Shown: positions 1 to 11,759 of the stretch, in pieces
Numbering within the stretch: position 1 is the first letter of the stretch
Layout: each line of letters opens with the position of its first letter
DNA from: Nectonema munidae
Lineage: Eukaryota; Nematomorpha; Nectonematoida; Nectonematidae
Reading direction: 5' to 3'
DNA length: 64,000 nucleotides
Assembly (NCBI GenBank): GCA_030549495.1
Contig: JAUIRK010000928.1
Coordinates: forward strand, 199,001 to 263,000
Made by a program: the position numbers and the translations under genes
The notes under the pieces: model-generated
Told to the model about the DNA's origin: nothing
The model's database searches: none
The model's input: the letters and a program-made list of their open reading frames with translations, nothing else

Positions 1-1200
1 TTTCTGTAGGACCAATGAAAACATGAGTGGTGTTCCGCGAGAAGAATCAAACATTTAAAGTTTATTTGAAGTTTATAGATATGCTGAAAAAATAAGTCAG
101 AGTTGAAGTAGAAATTGAACAGCTCTTGTCTGGTGCTGAATCTTTTGTTCAAAGAAAAATGTAAAGAGACTCCGCTTTGCAAATTCAACTAAAAGAAAAA
201 CTTAGTAAGAAACTTTGAAAATTTGAATGAATTTGAAAATTTAAGAGCAATAGCTCACAATGTATCTTTTTAACATCTTTAACTTGCATACAGGTTTCCG
301 TTGAGGCTAGCTTTTTTTATAAAGTACACATAATTTTTTACTTTTTGAAAAATAAATTGTTTTGATTTTAATTTTATGAAAATATTAAAGATTAAAAATA
401 CAAAAGAATGTCGATGAATTCACCATTCGATGAATTTACAGTGTACCTTTAAAAACAAAAAATTGAAAAAGATAAGCCGAACATAAATTTTCAAAAACTA
501 AAATAGGATGGGCCTTAAAAGGTTAATATAAGCTTTGCGGATATTGTATATAATGATTATAGTATTTAAATTTCATCATATAGTCATTTGCGTTCTATCC
601 TCTAGGTTCGGCTTATTATTCGAATATAAATTTTGATTCCTGATTATATAATACTCCTATTATTTATATTAACGGAACTTTGAATATGGCCATATTTTCT
701 TTTAGCTTATTTAAGAATAGAGTGAGGTCCGTCGATAAGGTGTGACACCCCTGGAACTCCATTATGTATATATACATTTTATGCTTTCTATTAGCCCAGC
801 CACACCTGAAATCAACACCCCCCTTTATTGAGAGTCTGGCAATGGGCCTGCTGCATATAATAAATACAAACAAATATGCGATTGTGCAAAATCGAATAGT
901 GTTATTAATTTCCAGTGACTCCCCTCAATGCATCTCTCCCATAAACTTTTGTTCAAAGTTTTATGGCAGAAATAGAGGTTCTCGCTATGAATGTACCTTT
1001 AAGTAGATATTGGACATACGTGCTAGGCTGGCTAGTCATGGAGCCAATAGTATATGGTAGCTGGCACTACATTTACTCTTACTAATCGATGCTGTTGCTG
1101 CTGCAAAAGTCTAACGGAACTTAACATATCAAATACATCATTTACATTATTTTACGTCTCCAATTTTCTCTATTTCGCTCTTCCCCTAATTCCAAACTCG
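1..1200. other. AT-rich stretch, no gene seen
   Basis: No reading frame, splice-supported exon or recognisable repeat could be supported here. The short open frames look like chance frames in AT-rich DNA. Confidence 0.4.
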
Positions 1201-1216
1201 CCTTTTCATATTATTT

Positions 1217-1845
1217 TCAATCACTTCTTTCCAAGTTATGCGGGGGGCTTCTTTCCTTATATTTACCTATAGTTTGCTCCTCATAGACTGACTGTTTTAT
1301 AAACTCACCTTTTGTGAATTTATTTACATGGCCAAGCCATCTCAATCTTTGATTTTCCATAACCGTATTTTTACCATTGACTTGACAGAGACTTCTTATT
1401 GTCTCATTATTAAATAATTTAAATCTTAAACTCACTTTACACATTATTCTCAACATTCTCATCTCAGTGGTATTTAGTGTAGATTTCTCAGCTCCTTTCA
1501 AGACCCAAAACTTACCACTATATACTAAACTAGATCTAGAACCTAATCAAAATAGTGCTTGAAGACAGATTTCTTCCTAGCTAGCGCAGCTTCATTGAAT
1601 GCCTATGCTACCTACTACATCTAACTCTCTCGCCTTCTTTTTTTTCTTAGGATTCGAACAACTAGTGCAGTTGACATTTTTATTTTGAATAAGCTACCTC
1701 TAACTTTGGAACACTTATTGTGTACCCGTATACTACACATTACACAGAGAATGTAATTACTTTTAACTCTAATTCCACAAAATGCACATGGGTCAATATT
1801 TAACATTCTAATTTCTGCCTCCAATAACAAATGTGTCTGGTACAA
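1217..1845 (-). mobile_element. LINE remnant: zinc finger plus C-terminal tail of reverse-transcriptase ORF
   Basis: Two minus-strand open pieces lie in the order expected for a non-LTR retrotransposon. The upstream piece (1845-1621) has a Cys/His finger with CAFCGIRV, LCVMC and VHNKC. The downstream piece (1501-1217) carries TEMRMLRIMC and QRLRWLGHV, the signature C-terminal tail seen after the reverse transcriptase of many marine-invertebrate LINEs. The two pieces are in different frames with about 120 bp between them, and no polymerase core is present, so this is a 5'-truncated, decayed copy. The family assignment rests on remembered motif similarity. Confidence 0.6.
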
Positions 1846-2563
1846 AACGTCTTATGTACAAAATGCCCTGCACCGAGTAGCATAAGAATAAATGTCAAAA
1901 TTAACACAAAAATTTTAACGTGTATAAATTTTAATATAGACTATATTATAAACTGCCAATTTTAAAGGCTCAATGAAGCATTGGAATAGTAGTTTACTGA
2001 ATTGTGAAATAGTCAGAGCAGTGCTTATATAATAAAGATAATGGAAAAGCAGAAGGAAGAATCAAGTGAAATGAGAGGTATGGGTATTTTTATTCACACT
2101 TCTAAGATTTTACACTAAAATAATGATAGATTTGGGTTGCTGTGAAAGCTTTTCATCGAGTAGGCACACTTTGCAGTGTTTGTATCGAAGAGTAGAAAAA
2201 TTGGAATACCTAACGAAAGACCATCGAGATTTAACGTCAGATCCTATACAACTCTGATCACGCATCAAGTTTTTAAAATTCTTATTATTTTTAGTAAAAT
2301 CAAGTTTTACTCTAATGTAGTTTTTAGATTTAGAAAACAAAGTTCCAAAGGAAATGAAAGAATATATGAAAAGAATATCAATTCTAAATTATTTTACAAA
2401 ATCATTATTGGCCCTTTGAGAACCAGTGTTACACCGGTGTAGCAAGAAATGAAAATCATCTCCTTTAAATATATAAAAATTCAAGGGTTAAACCTCATGA
2501 TGGTATACAACACTTCACACTACCTAATATGAAAGAAGAATACAATATTGGGTAGGAAAAAAC

Positions 2564-2989
2564 CTTAAAATCGTATCTTTGAAGCCAAGGAACACTTCAA
2601 CTCCAGAAGGACCGTGAAGCATCTTTAATGGCATCCCGAATCTAGCATAATCCCAATGCCCTTGTGTGAAGGAAATCTCAATGAAAGATATTGAGTAAGT
2701 GATTAAGATTTTGGCCAATTGCAATGGAAAAATTCCGTAATTCATGTCTAAATACAAAGAGCTGCATCAATATTTTAGGAGAAAAAATCGGAAGAAATCA
2801 TTTTAATGTACAATTTCTATTGATTGTGGAGTAGTTTTGAAAGATTTGATGCTGCTGAAGAATCTGTAAGACGTTTTCATGATAGCCATTTGAGAATGAA
2901 AGTTCTTCATGGTAAAATCTATCTTTGGAAGATGATTCGGCCAAGGGAATGAAATAAAACACTATGAAGGAATGTATGAAGGAAACCAT
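2564..2989 (-). CDS. PIGT: PIG-T-like GPI transamidase subunit, N-terminal exons (partial)
   Basis: PIG-T is an ER-membrane subunit of the GPI transamidase, which attaches GPI anchors to proteins. Exon A (2989-2812) starts at MVSFIHSFIVFYF, a likely signal peptide, and continues through KDRFYHEELSF, matching the DSLREEL region of animal PIG-T. Exon B (2747-2564) reads NYGIFPLQLAKIL, then SFTQGHWDYARFG and GPSGVEVFLGFKDT, matching HYRLFPKAL, SFTQGFW and APSGAELWVWFQDT of the human protein. A 64-bp GT-AG intron (2811-2748) joins them in phase. A splice acceptor just upstream of the start suggests an earlier 5' UTR exon. The donor after exon B (AAG/GTTTTT) is weak, and I found no following exon before the left edge, so this is either the start of a gene running off the window or a truncated copy. 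Confidence 0.62.
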
Positions 2990-5900
2990 ATTATCTAAAA
3001 AAAACAATTCATTTTGCAATAAAAAAGTAAGTTACACGCCATAATTGGATTTTGCCCTTTATTAAAATTACCTGATTATCTAGTATATCATATCTGGCTC
3101 TCTAGCAAAAGAATAAATTTAAAATTTTGTTCTTCTATTGAGGTATCTGCCTTATATAGCAAAGAAGTTGATGAAGGGAAATACCTCATTGAAGATGAGA
3201 AAACTATCTGTAGTTTCTCCTAAGTTTGAAAGGTTCCGCGCTTACTTCATCTAAAGTGTATCATGAAAATATTCTTCAATTCGGAAGACTAAGCCAAGAT
3301 GAGTGCAATTTGAACGAAGAATGGCCTAATGTCACATCCTTATAGATTGAATTCAAAAATACTTTCAAGTAATCTTTGATATAAAAATATATATGTACAA
3401 AATTGGTCCATTCACGTGTCATTAATTTGTTTTAAAAGTTTAAGTTTGAGGCGATAATCAACTTTAAATTGGAGAAATCGAAATAGATGAAGAAAACATT
3501 GATAAATGTAAAATCGAATATTGTATATCTTGAGATGATATTCTCGCAAATTGACAGATTGCAAAAATATTTCGAACTAAGTGAATTTATACCATAGAAA
3601 AAAAAGATTATTTAAATAAACTCTATTACTTCAAAGGATATATTGATGAATCAATTCGAAACCATAACTTAATAAGCCAATTCTTCATATTTTTAGAAAT
3701 TCATATTTGGAAGAATATAGTATCTCTCGTGAATTTATCGAAAATAGAAACTTCAAGAAAATTTCAAAAATTATAGTAACAGAAAAAGAGATACTAATCT
3801 TCAAATATTTCAATAAAACTCTTTTATGTCATTTTTTTCGATAAAAATGGAAAAATAGAGAATCAAATAAAATTAAAATTCCTCATAAAAAAACCTGGAC
3901 GTGATAAAAGAGCTTTCAAGATAGTGTTCAAAATAAAGAAGGAAATTTAAAAACACCAAAATTCGGTGGTAAAGTAAAAAAAGAACCGTAGCACACTCTA
4001 CTAAATGAGTACAAGAAATTGACGAAAATCGGGAGTGTAGCAGGTCATCGAATGGAATGTCTTTGATCATAATAAATCACATTTAAAGTTAATATCTCTC
4101 CTCTTCCTCTATTTCATGGTTTCTCAACCTTTTTGAAATTGCTCAATGAGATTCTTACAAATTTTAAAACTCCTACTATGAATAAAAGAATAATGAAAAT
4201 CTTTTAAAACTTAATTTCAAATATTGATTTGATTTAAGACAACAATTTTCTTCTACAGATTCCTTATTACAAGGAAAAAGATTTATAACCACTTCTTCTA
4301 TTTTGCGTTTCTTTTAGCTGAGCTTAATCATTTAAAAATTGATTGAAATTGCAATTATACTTTGAATTCTTAATGTTTTTGAAATAATATTTTAGCATTT
4401 GTTTATACAATGGCGAACTTTTTCCAAAAATGTCCATCTTATACCATTTTGGCCCATAAAAAAATTTGTAGTTGGAAAATGTTTAGTTTGTTTGTTGTTA
4501 ATTAGTTCATTCGTTGGTTGCTTTGTTATTTAGTGAGTGAGTTAGTCATTCGTTTGGTTAAAGTAGGGCTGGATTGTCTCGGAGTCTAATTACACAGAAC
4601 TTAAAAGTATGCCCTTACTTACTCCATTATAATAACTATTTTTATATTGTCAATGATAAATTTTACATATCATAGGTTACCTACAATTATTAAAATATAT
4701 GGATTACATTGTTGGTTCTTGTGGTAGATATTTCTGGATGAATTATGTTGAAGAAGAAAAAAGAAAAAAAAGGGCCACAGTTTTTTGGTCAAAACGATCC
4801 GAATCAAAATGTCAAAACAGCCACAACTTTTGAATCAAAAAAATAAATATTGAAAATTAAGCATTAAAATAATTGTCAATAAATATACATTCTTATATTT
4901 TGTATATAGTATATTGATTTACAACACTTTTGCGAAAATATAAGTTTGAATAAAAAAAAAATGTTTATGTCGGTTTTGGTTAAAAAAAGATTTCCCTTAT
5001 TAAAAAGTATGGTCACACATCTCATCTTTTTTTTTAATTATAAAAAAAAAATTTCAAAATTGAAAACATATGATAAATTATGATTTTAAATTACAAGAAT
5101 TATATAATAAATACACTAGTGTTATTATTAGGGCAGTTGAACTCAATAAACTCTTTTTTTCAATTAACGTTTTTTGAGATTAGTTGATGAACTAATGTAA
5201 TAAGTAACTTTTTTCTGTAAAAAGCCACTATGCATTATGTCCCTTTTGTTAAAAACTTTTTTGAAATTCCTTCTTCTTTCATTTAATTTGATTTATAGAC
5301 ATTTTTGTTTCAATTTTTATATTTCCTTTAATCCTTTCAAGCTCAATGGGACATCAGTGTCTAAAAAAAAAAAAAAAACCATTTAAAAAGATAGCAGATA
5401 ATTTTCAATTTCAAAACCTGCGACCTAAAAGCTTTAAATTCCTAAGATTCACTCTGAGGTTTCAGCAGCAAAAAAAAGCTTTCCGGAAAATAAGGAATTT
5501 ATCCTTGTTTCTCATCCGAAATTCTATTTTTTCATAAATTTATCTTAACAAATCTTTTTTACAATTTACAAATTTGAAAAAAAAAATTTTATCAAATTAT
5601 TTTTAAATAAAAAGGTACATATTTTCTTAGGGTTTTTTTTAATAAAAAGTGTAGATTATTATTTTTGTATACAAAATTTCCATTTAATATTTTTTAAATT
5701 TTTAGGTTAATTTTCCTTTTTTAGGCCAATTTTTACTATAAAAAGACAATAATTTGACACTTTTTGGGTCAATTTTTAATTGCCTTAGTTATTATTAAAT
5801 GCTATGAATTAAAATGCTTTATTTTCCACCAAGTGTCTCAATAGCAAGCGTCTCTTATAGCGCCTTACAGAAGGTCTCGAATTCTGCTTTCTCGTGGCGG
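2990..5900. other. AT-rich intergenic stretch
   Basis: Long A and T runs and no coding region I can name. A minus-strand open frame of 65 codons at 3873-4070 has no recognisable motif. Nothing else is supported. Confidence 0.4.
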
Positions 5901-5909
5901 GGTTGTTTT

Positions 5910-6260
5910 TCAAAGTGAATGATCTGGAGACGAAAAGTGAATAAGAAGCGCTATAATATGTAGCTTCGTGTATAACAAGCTCGACATCTTTGTTCTGGGA
6001 GAAAATGACTGATTCAAATAATCACTGTCTTGTTGGTCAGGTTCTTGTAGGATCAAAGGCAAATGGTTTTCAATCGTGAAAACAAAATAGTTGGTATCAA
6101 GAATAACTCCCATTACTTTGCCATGATCGAAAAGAATGATGTGCAGAGCACGGCCCAAGGTACTCCGTGAGCGATTCCAGGTGCCTAAGAAAGAAAGAAT
6201 ATTGGCAAAACCTATGCATGTATGCTATGTGGTAATGGAAATGCATCAAATTTGCTTACC
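5910..6260 (-). CDS. Unrecognised terminal exon with a spliced upstream exon
   Basis: A minus-strand exon (6184-5910) begins after a strong acceptor (TTCTTTCTTTCTTAG) and ends at a stop codon. It reads TWNRSRSTLGRALHIILF, then GKVMGVILDTNYFVF and a Ser/Gln-containing tail. A consensus donor (ACCG/GTAAGC) lies 75 bp upstream at 6260/6259. The frame joins across the intron, giving at least ASITG before TWNR. Base composition is less AT-rich than the flanks, which favours real coding sequence. The earlier part of the gene could not be found, and I do not recognise the protein family. Confidence 0.4.
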
Positions 6261-6289
6261 GGTAATCGAAGCCTACTCTCTATTGTTCT

Positions 6290-7690
6290 AGGTATTTTTA
6301 TTCGTGATAATGTCGTAATAAGGTTAGTGAGATGAAAAATTTAGATAATGAAAGTTTGTTATCCAACAAAGCATTACTTTCATCATTTATGTGTTTATTT
6401 TAATCCCAATTTAATCTTCACGACAAAATTTATATTTCTTATATTTGTTAGTTTTTTTTAATTTTGATATTTCTAAAAAGATACTTTATCTCGCTCGTTT
6501 TCTTTTTCTTTTTGGAGATCTAACAATATTTTTGCCCACTCCAATCAAGAGATGTGAGACTTTTTACGTCTATATGAATTCATTCATGAAATTTCTTTCT
6601 AATAAACATTTTCTCTTCTTCTCAAGAAAGTAATTTATTATAGGGAGAAGAAATTCTCTCCCTCTTCTTCATAATTTATGCCCAGTCTAGGCATACATGC
6701 ACAATAAATATTAACAATTTTAATATGATTGTTTTAAAATTAAGGAATTTGTTTCAATAATACTAATATTAATTTTATGTTTTAATAATACTGAACTTAC
6801 TGTTAGAACTTTAGAATTAGCTAACTAAATAAACTGACTTAACTAACAAGCTTAAAAAGGTTGCTGTTACATAAGACAAATTGAAAGCCATAACATAATG
6901 AAAGAGATACGAGCACCATATTTTCTGTTATTTGTACCAGCTAGGTTATGTTGATAAACAACCACTACAGTAATTGAGTCCTTATTGCTCATCCAGCTGT
7001 ATAAGAATATACAAATATGTAACATAGTTTTGCGCGGCTGAAAGCTACTCACACTTGCAAAATTTCCCCCACGTTTGCAATAACTAGATGGGCATGGTTG
7101 GGTACCTCGAAATAATTTTATACGCATTTACAGGCAGAGATAACTTAAATCCTAGATTTGTCCTCAATTATAGTCTGTTTATTTTAAGATTTGCTTTCAA
7201 ATCAAATGGTAAATGAAAACACGTTTTGAGAATATTTAATATCAATAATAAAATATCTGGTAAGATATTTTAAAATAGCTGATTTTCATTTTGAGGCTAA
7301 AAATGACGTCTTGTTTTTGACTTGAAAATTTAGGAAAAAACTGAATTTATTTAGGGGGTGACTTTTTACCGAAATTCCCCGTATTCTTCCTAAATCTCAG
7401 AGCACATTACAAATTTTTTATTAGTTTAATTAATTAAATCTTAAGAAAATTATGAAATTAATATAAATTACTTTAAATTTTTCGGATAAACATTTCTAAA
7501 ATTTCAGATATTTAGCATAAAAATTTAGTTTTTTTACTTGTTAAGTACTTAATAAATAAATTACAGTTATTTTTAAATTTATATATGGCGTCATACATAT
7601 ATGACGTCCTTCAATGCATTAATTGGAAATGAAAAAGCTCATACTGATGTACTAAAGCAAGATTAATTAAATATTACAAAGAAGCAAAAA
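6290..7690. other. Intergenic stretch downstream of ferroportin
   Basis: Mostly AT-rich DNA. A minus-strand frame at 7127-6867 contains plausible splice signals (GTGAGT near 7052-7047 and a TATACAG acceptor), so it may include an exon, but no family can be assigned. Confidence 0.3.
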
Positions 7691-7695
7691 TATAA

Positions 7696-7701
7696 TTTAT
7701 T
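7696..7701 (-). promoter_or_regulatory. Likely polyadenylation signal of the ferroportin gene
   Basis: AATAAA on the minus strand about 36 bp after the ferroportin stop codon, the spacing expected for a functional signal. Confidence 0.5.
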
Positions 7702-7736
7702 GATATTTAAATAGAATATGTTACAAGTAATTCAAA

Positions 7737-9161
7737 TTAAAACTTATAATAAAATATTAAGCAAAAAATCCAACCAAGTGATATAAACGAATATGAAATA
7801 ATAACCAACAAGCCAAAAAACTTTCTCTCGTACAAGAGTGCAACAAAAAGAAACTTAATCATAGTAAAGAGATTATTAAGAGAATTTTGAACTGAACCCA
7901 CTGCTCCTCTTTTACTTTCCTCAACAGAAACTTGTATTATTTGAATAATAGATAAATCGACGAGCCATAAAGAAAATCGAGAAAGAACTATACCACAAAG
8001 CAATGAAACAAGATGGATAATTGAAGTTAAAGTTAAAGTAAGACGAGAAGCTGCTGAATCGTCATTTTCTTTAAATATAAATATATCTTTTATTTCTATC
8101 CAAATATCTGAAACATCAAAGCTAAAGTTATTGTAATAAACTAAAACCGAGAGCAGACAGAAAAAAAGGAAAAAAACGTGTAGAGAGTAAGAAATTAACA
8201 AAAGATTTTTAACAGCATTCTTTTTTGAGAGGTATTGAAATGAATAGGTGCCAAAAACACCTAGCAGTGCTGAGAGAGCTAACAGAGTGGACACAATTAG
8301 CTCAGAAAAATTAAAAAAATAAAGATAACCAATAGTAATCGCGTCAAATGATAAGACAGTAACATAGAGTAAGGAGAGTGATAAACCTATTATACAAGTT
8401 CTTTGCCTAAAATAAACTATCCAGTTATAAATACCACTGAATAAAAAGCTTTTTCTACATGGTTTTACAATAACTTGAGAATTTTCTTCTATTAAATTTT
8501 CAGTATTTTTATTGATACTTTTGGAGGACTTTGATTGTAAATCTTTAAAAGATGTATACACTTTATTAATTAAAATCCATTCAATAAAAAATGAAATAGC
8601 ATTCCATATACAAATAAATAAGCAAACACTTAATGCTGAAAAAAAGTTAAAAAATATGCTTATAAAAATTGGAGCCAAAAGTTTTGTCAATAAATCTATC
8701 CTTCTTAATGTAGCATTTAGATTAGATAGTAGATAATCACTTTCATTTGCTATTATAATAATCCAATCCCGTTCAATTGTTGTTTTTAAAATAGAACTAG
8801 ACAGTTGAGCGGATACAGCGGAAAATAATGAAATAAAACAAAAAATATAAAAATTAATTTCTTTTTGTTTGCTCTTTAGTAGTAAAAACAAAAAAATTGA
8901 ACATATAATAATGCTAAAATTTTGAATAAAAAGTAATGATCGATAAAGACAATATCTATCATAATTGTCTATAAAATATCCAAAATAACTAGAGAAACAA
9001 AATATTGTTAGTGAGCAAGAAAAGCCATATATAGCAGTTAACTTGAAACTAAATAAAATTTTAACAAAGAGTATAGCTAAGACAAAATTCCACATTCTAT
9101 CACCCCAAGAAGATAACATATGACTTATAAAAAATATTTTAATATTTATATTTTTTCCCAT
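7737..9161 (-). CDS. SLC40A1: Ferroportin-like iron exporter (SLC40 family), single exon
   Basis: Ferroportin exports ferrous iron across the plasma membrane; it is a 12-helix transporter of the major-facilitator fold. The 474-residue frame is open from an ATG, and its hydrophobic segments are spread as in the family. Diagnostic motifs in order: SHMLSSWGDRMW (residues 13-24), LTAIYGF (41-47), TTIERDWI (127-134), LNATLRRIDLLTKLLAP (148-164), VTVLSFDAITIGY (267-279), SLWLVDLS (397-404) and VQNSLNN (424-430). Residues matching human H32, D39 and D181 (N-lobe metal site) are present as H14, D21 and D156. Residues matching C326 and H507 of the C-lobe site are A274 and W464. It is shorter than the human protein (571 aa), mainly in the cytosolic and extracellular loops. 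There are no introns, unlike vertebrate SLC40A1. No decay is visible, so it is probably functional. Confidence 0.9.
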   Translation of the reverse strand: MGKNINIKIFFISHMLSSWGDRMWNFVLAILFVKILFSFKLTAIYGFSCSLTIFCFSSYFGYFIDNYDRYCLYRSLLFIQNFSIIICSIFLFLLLKSKQKEINFYIFCFISLFSAVSAQLSSSILKTTIERDWIIIIANESDYLLSNLNATLRRIDLLTKLLAPIFISIFFNFFSALSVCLFICIWNAISFFIEWILINKVYTSFKDLQSKSSKSINKNTENLIEENSQVIVKPCRKSFLFSGIYNWIVYFRQRTCIIGLSLSLLYVTVLSFDAITIGYLYFFNFSELIVSTLLALSALLGVFGTYSFQYLSKKNAVKNLLLISYSLHVFFLFFCLLSVLVYYNNFSFDVSDIWIEIKDIFIFKENDDSAASRLTLTLTSIIHLVSLLCGIVLSRFSLWLVDLSIIQIIQVSVEESKRGAVGSVQNSLNNLFTMIKFLFVALLYERKFFGLLVIISYSFISLGWIFCLIFYYKF

Positions 9162-9590
9162 TTTTAAAAATTAAATACTAGAATGAATCACGTATTTTAA
9201 ATTTACTAAAAAAAATAAATTTTCGTAATAACAAAAACAAAAATACAAACTTATAATATATATAAATAAATTTATTTTATTGAATTAAAACACAAATTTT
9301 ATAAGAATTAAATTTTCTAAACGGTAATTTAGAAAATTGTTTCCCAAATTTTTCTTTCTCAACGCCATTAAAACATTTTTCAAAGAAACCTCCCCCTCTC
9401 TCTAGAGGACATTATTTGAAACAAAACCCCTTAATTATAAAATATAATTTCCTTAAGATTAAAAAATGCATAGGTTTCCGAATGACCCTTAGGTTTGTTG
9501 TTTATAAATAGATTTAACTTCTTTTTTTTTGGAGGCAAGATTAAAAAAAAATTACTTGATTTAAATTTTGACATAAACATTGAAATCCTA
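9162..9590. other. AT-rich stretch upstream of ferroportin
   Basis: Should contain the ferroportin promoter on the minus strand, but no motif stands out in the A/T runs. Confidence 0.3.
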
Positions 9591-9599
9591 TCTCTCCAA

Positions 9600-10050
9600 T
9601 CGAACTAGTCATACCTTCTTCAATTAAACTTTTTCCTCGCCCATTCTCTCCAATCAAGGATTACCTCAAGGTGCAGTACTAAGTCCTCTTTTGTTTAATC
9701 TTTTTATCAACGATTACCCCATTTTATTAATTCAACTCACACATCAGTTTTTCTCTACGCAGAAGATATCTTTACAGCAACTTTCCTCAAATCACTAAAT
9801 GAACTTGAACTTGCGATTACAACTGTAACACAAAATGTTCAAAACTAGTGCAAAATGAATTCCATGTCTATCAACCTTTCAAAAACATACACAACACTTT
9901 TCTCTCCCAATATTTACTCAAGTCCTTCGACTACTTTCAAAGCAGAAAACATTAAAAGTATCGATTCTATTAATATTTTGGGTATTAAAATTTATAATAC
10001 ACTTTCAATTCAACATTATTTTAACAAAATTATGGCAAAATCCAAAAATA
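9600..10050 (+). mobile_element. LINE reverse-transcriptase fragment (interrupted copy)
   Basis: The plus strand reads NQGLPQGAVLSPLLFNLFIN and then VFLYAEDIF, the template-grip and catalytic (YxDD-like, here YAED) motifs of a non-LTR reverse transcriptase, followed by SINLSKT and NILGIKI. Stops and small shifts separate the pieces, so it is a decayed copy. It breaks off at about 10050. The segment from 9750 onward is repeated at 21497-21795, where the element continues to its 3' end. Confidence 0.7.
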
Positions 10051-11759
10051 CTATTGAAGAATAATATTTAATACCTGGACAGATGCTGAGGATAGTCACA
10101 ATGAGGAATCCAACAAAGAACACGTGGATTGAGACCCCATGCTCCTACCACTTAAACATCTGCCTACAATCATTGTAATATCAAGTCTAAGAACCCCTTA
10201 TTTCCACGTTTTATTATTAGATATTGCTTATAGGAATTGTAACCAATATATCTTCCTAAAAAAATTTATTAAATTGTCAGTAATCTGAAAAAATACCTAT
10301 TATTTGAAAAAAGTTTATAAGATAAGTCTTCCACCTTAAATATTATGAACACACTAGCAAATAGTTTTTTTTAATTAATTGTCTCAAAAAAGATGACATC
10401 TAAAAATTCTAGAGCCTTTTTTAACCGTTGCTGATACTTAAGAAATTTTTTACCTGAATAGCCGACAAAAGAGCGAAAAAAAAGTTAGCTTTTAAAACTT
10501 AGCAAAATCTATAAATACGAAGAAAGATAAACCAAGACTAACAAAAAACATCGAGATACATTCAATAAAATAAATTCTGTAGAAAAGAAAAGTAAAAGCC
10601 AAATTAATTTGGGGCAATGATTTCGAAAATATTATTGAAATAAGTTCAGGACAAGACTTTAAAAAAAGATCTAGTATCTAATTTAATTAGCATTTTAAAA
10701 AGACCTACTTAGAAGCCTGATGTTTTAATTTACACTGTCATCTTAGATATATTACAGTCAGCTTTATTAGACTTTTCAGGAAAAAGAAGAAGTAAAATGT
10801 TTTATTTATAAAAAATTCTTATAATAAATAGCAAATTTTTTAAACGTATTTTGGTGCTTTGGAGCTTTACCACTTTCCCTATATATAGACAAATTTCTTT
10901 CTAAAGTATATATTCCCATGTGAATAACTTTTTGATTTTTGTTTCAAATTAATAGAAATTAAAAAAAAATTTTAATATTCATATTTAGATCAAAATCTTT
11001 ACTCTTACCAATAATGAATGATTTTTTCTTTAACCTTATTTTGAAGCTTGGCCAACCTCTCAATTAACATAATTCCCTTACAATCCTTATATATTAGAAT
11101 AGAACTATTTAATCTAAACCCATATAGAATAATATAACACCTATCGTAAAAAATGCGTTTTACAACCTGTAATAAAGCAAATAAAATACATGTTTAATTT
11201 TTACATAGAAAAGAACTTTACCGGGCAGTTCTTCCATTGATGATGATAATAATAATATATGATTGGCAAATTTTATTATTTCAAAACTTCAAAAAAAAGT
11301 CAATTTTTAAAAAAAACTATCTCTCAAACAATTCGATCGTAATACAGAAAAGCAATATCTCAAATAATTTAATAACTTTCTTTTTTTTGCTAATATTAAA
11401 TAGGATGATAAAATTTATTTATTACTATTTACCTAGGAAAATTATGCGCTTTTTATTCAATTATCCTGGCATTGTTGTAGATACAAAGTCCGGTTGCCTG
11501 CCAAGGGATATAATATAGTATGTTGGTTGGATATGAAGGGCACTTTCAGCCGTAAAGTTATATGCTCGCATTATGTTTGAAGATAGTTAATCATAGTTAT
11601 ATGATTTTGTTTTTAAGAGTCAGGAGCATTGGTGAACCAATATCTGATCTTCAACTGTAATCTACAGACTAACAACCAATGAGGCTCTAATATAATATAG
11701 TACACTCGTATAAAATAAACACATTTTATTAGCAGAATAAAACTGAAGAACTTTCACTT

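Noticed and set aside
6867-7127. Minus-strand pieces HAHLVIANVGEILQ and SNKDSITVVVVYQ resemble two motifs of PP2C-type phosphatases.
   Set aside because: The catalytic Asp is missing from the first motif and the usual Asn from the second. The roughly 100 residues expected between them are absent. Similarity is too short to call.
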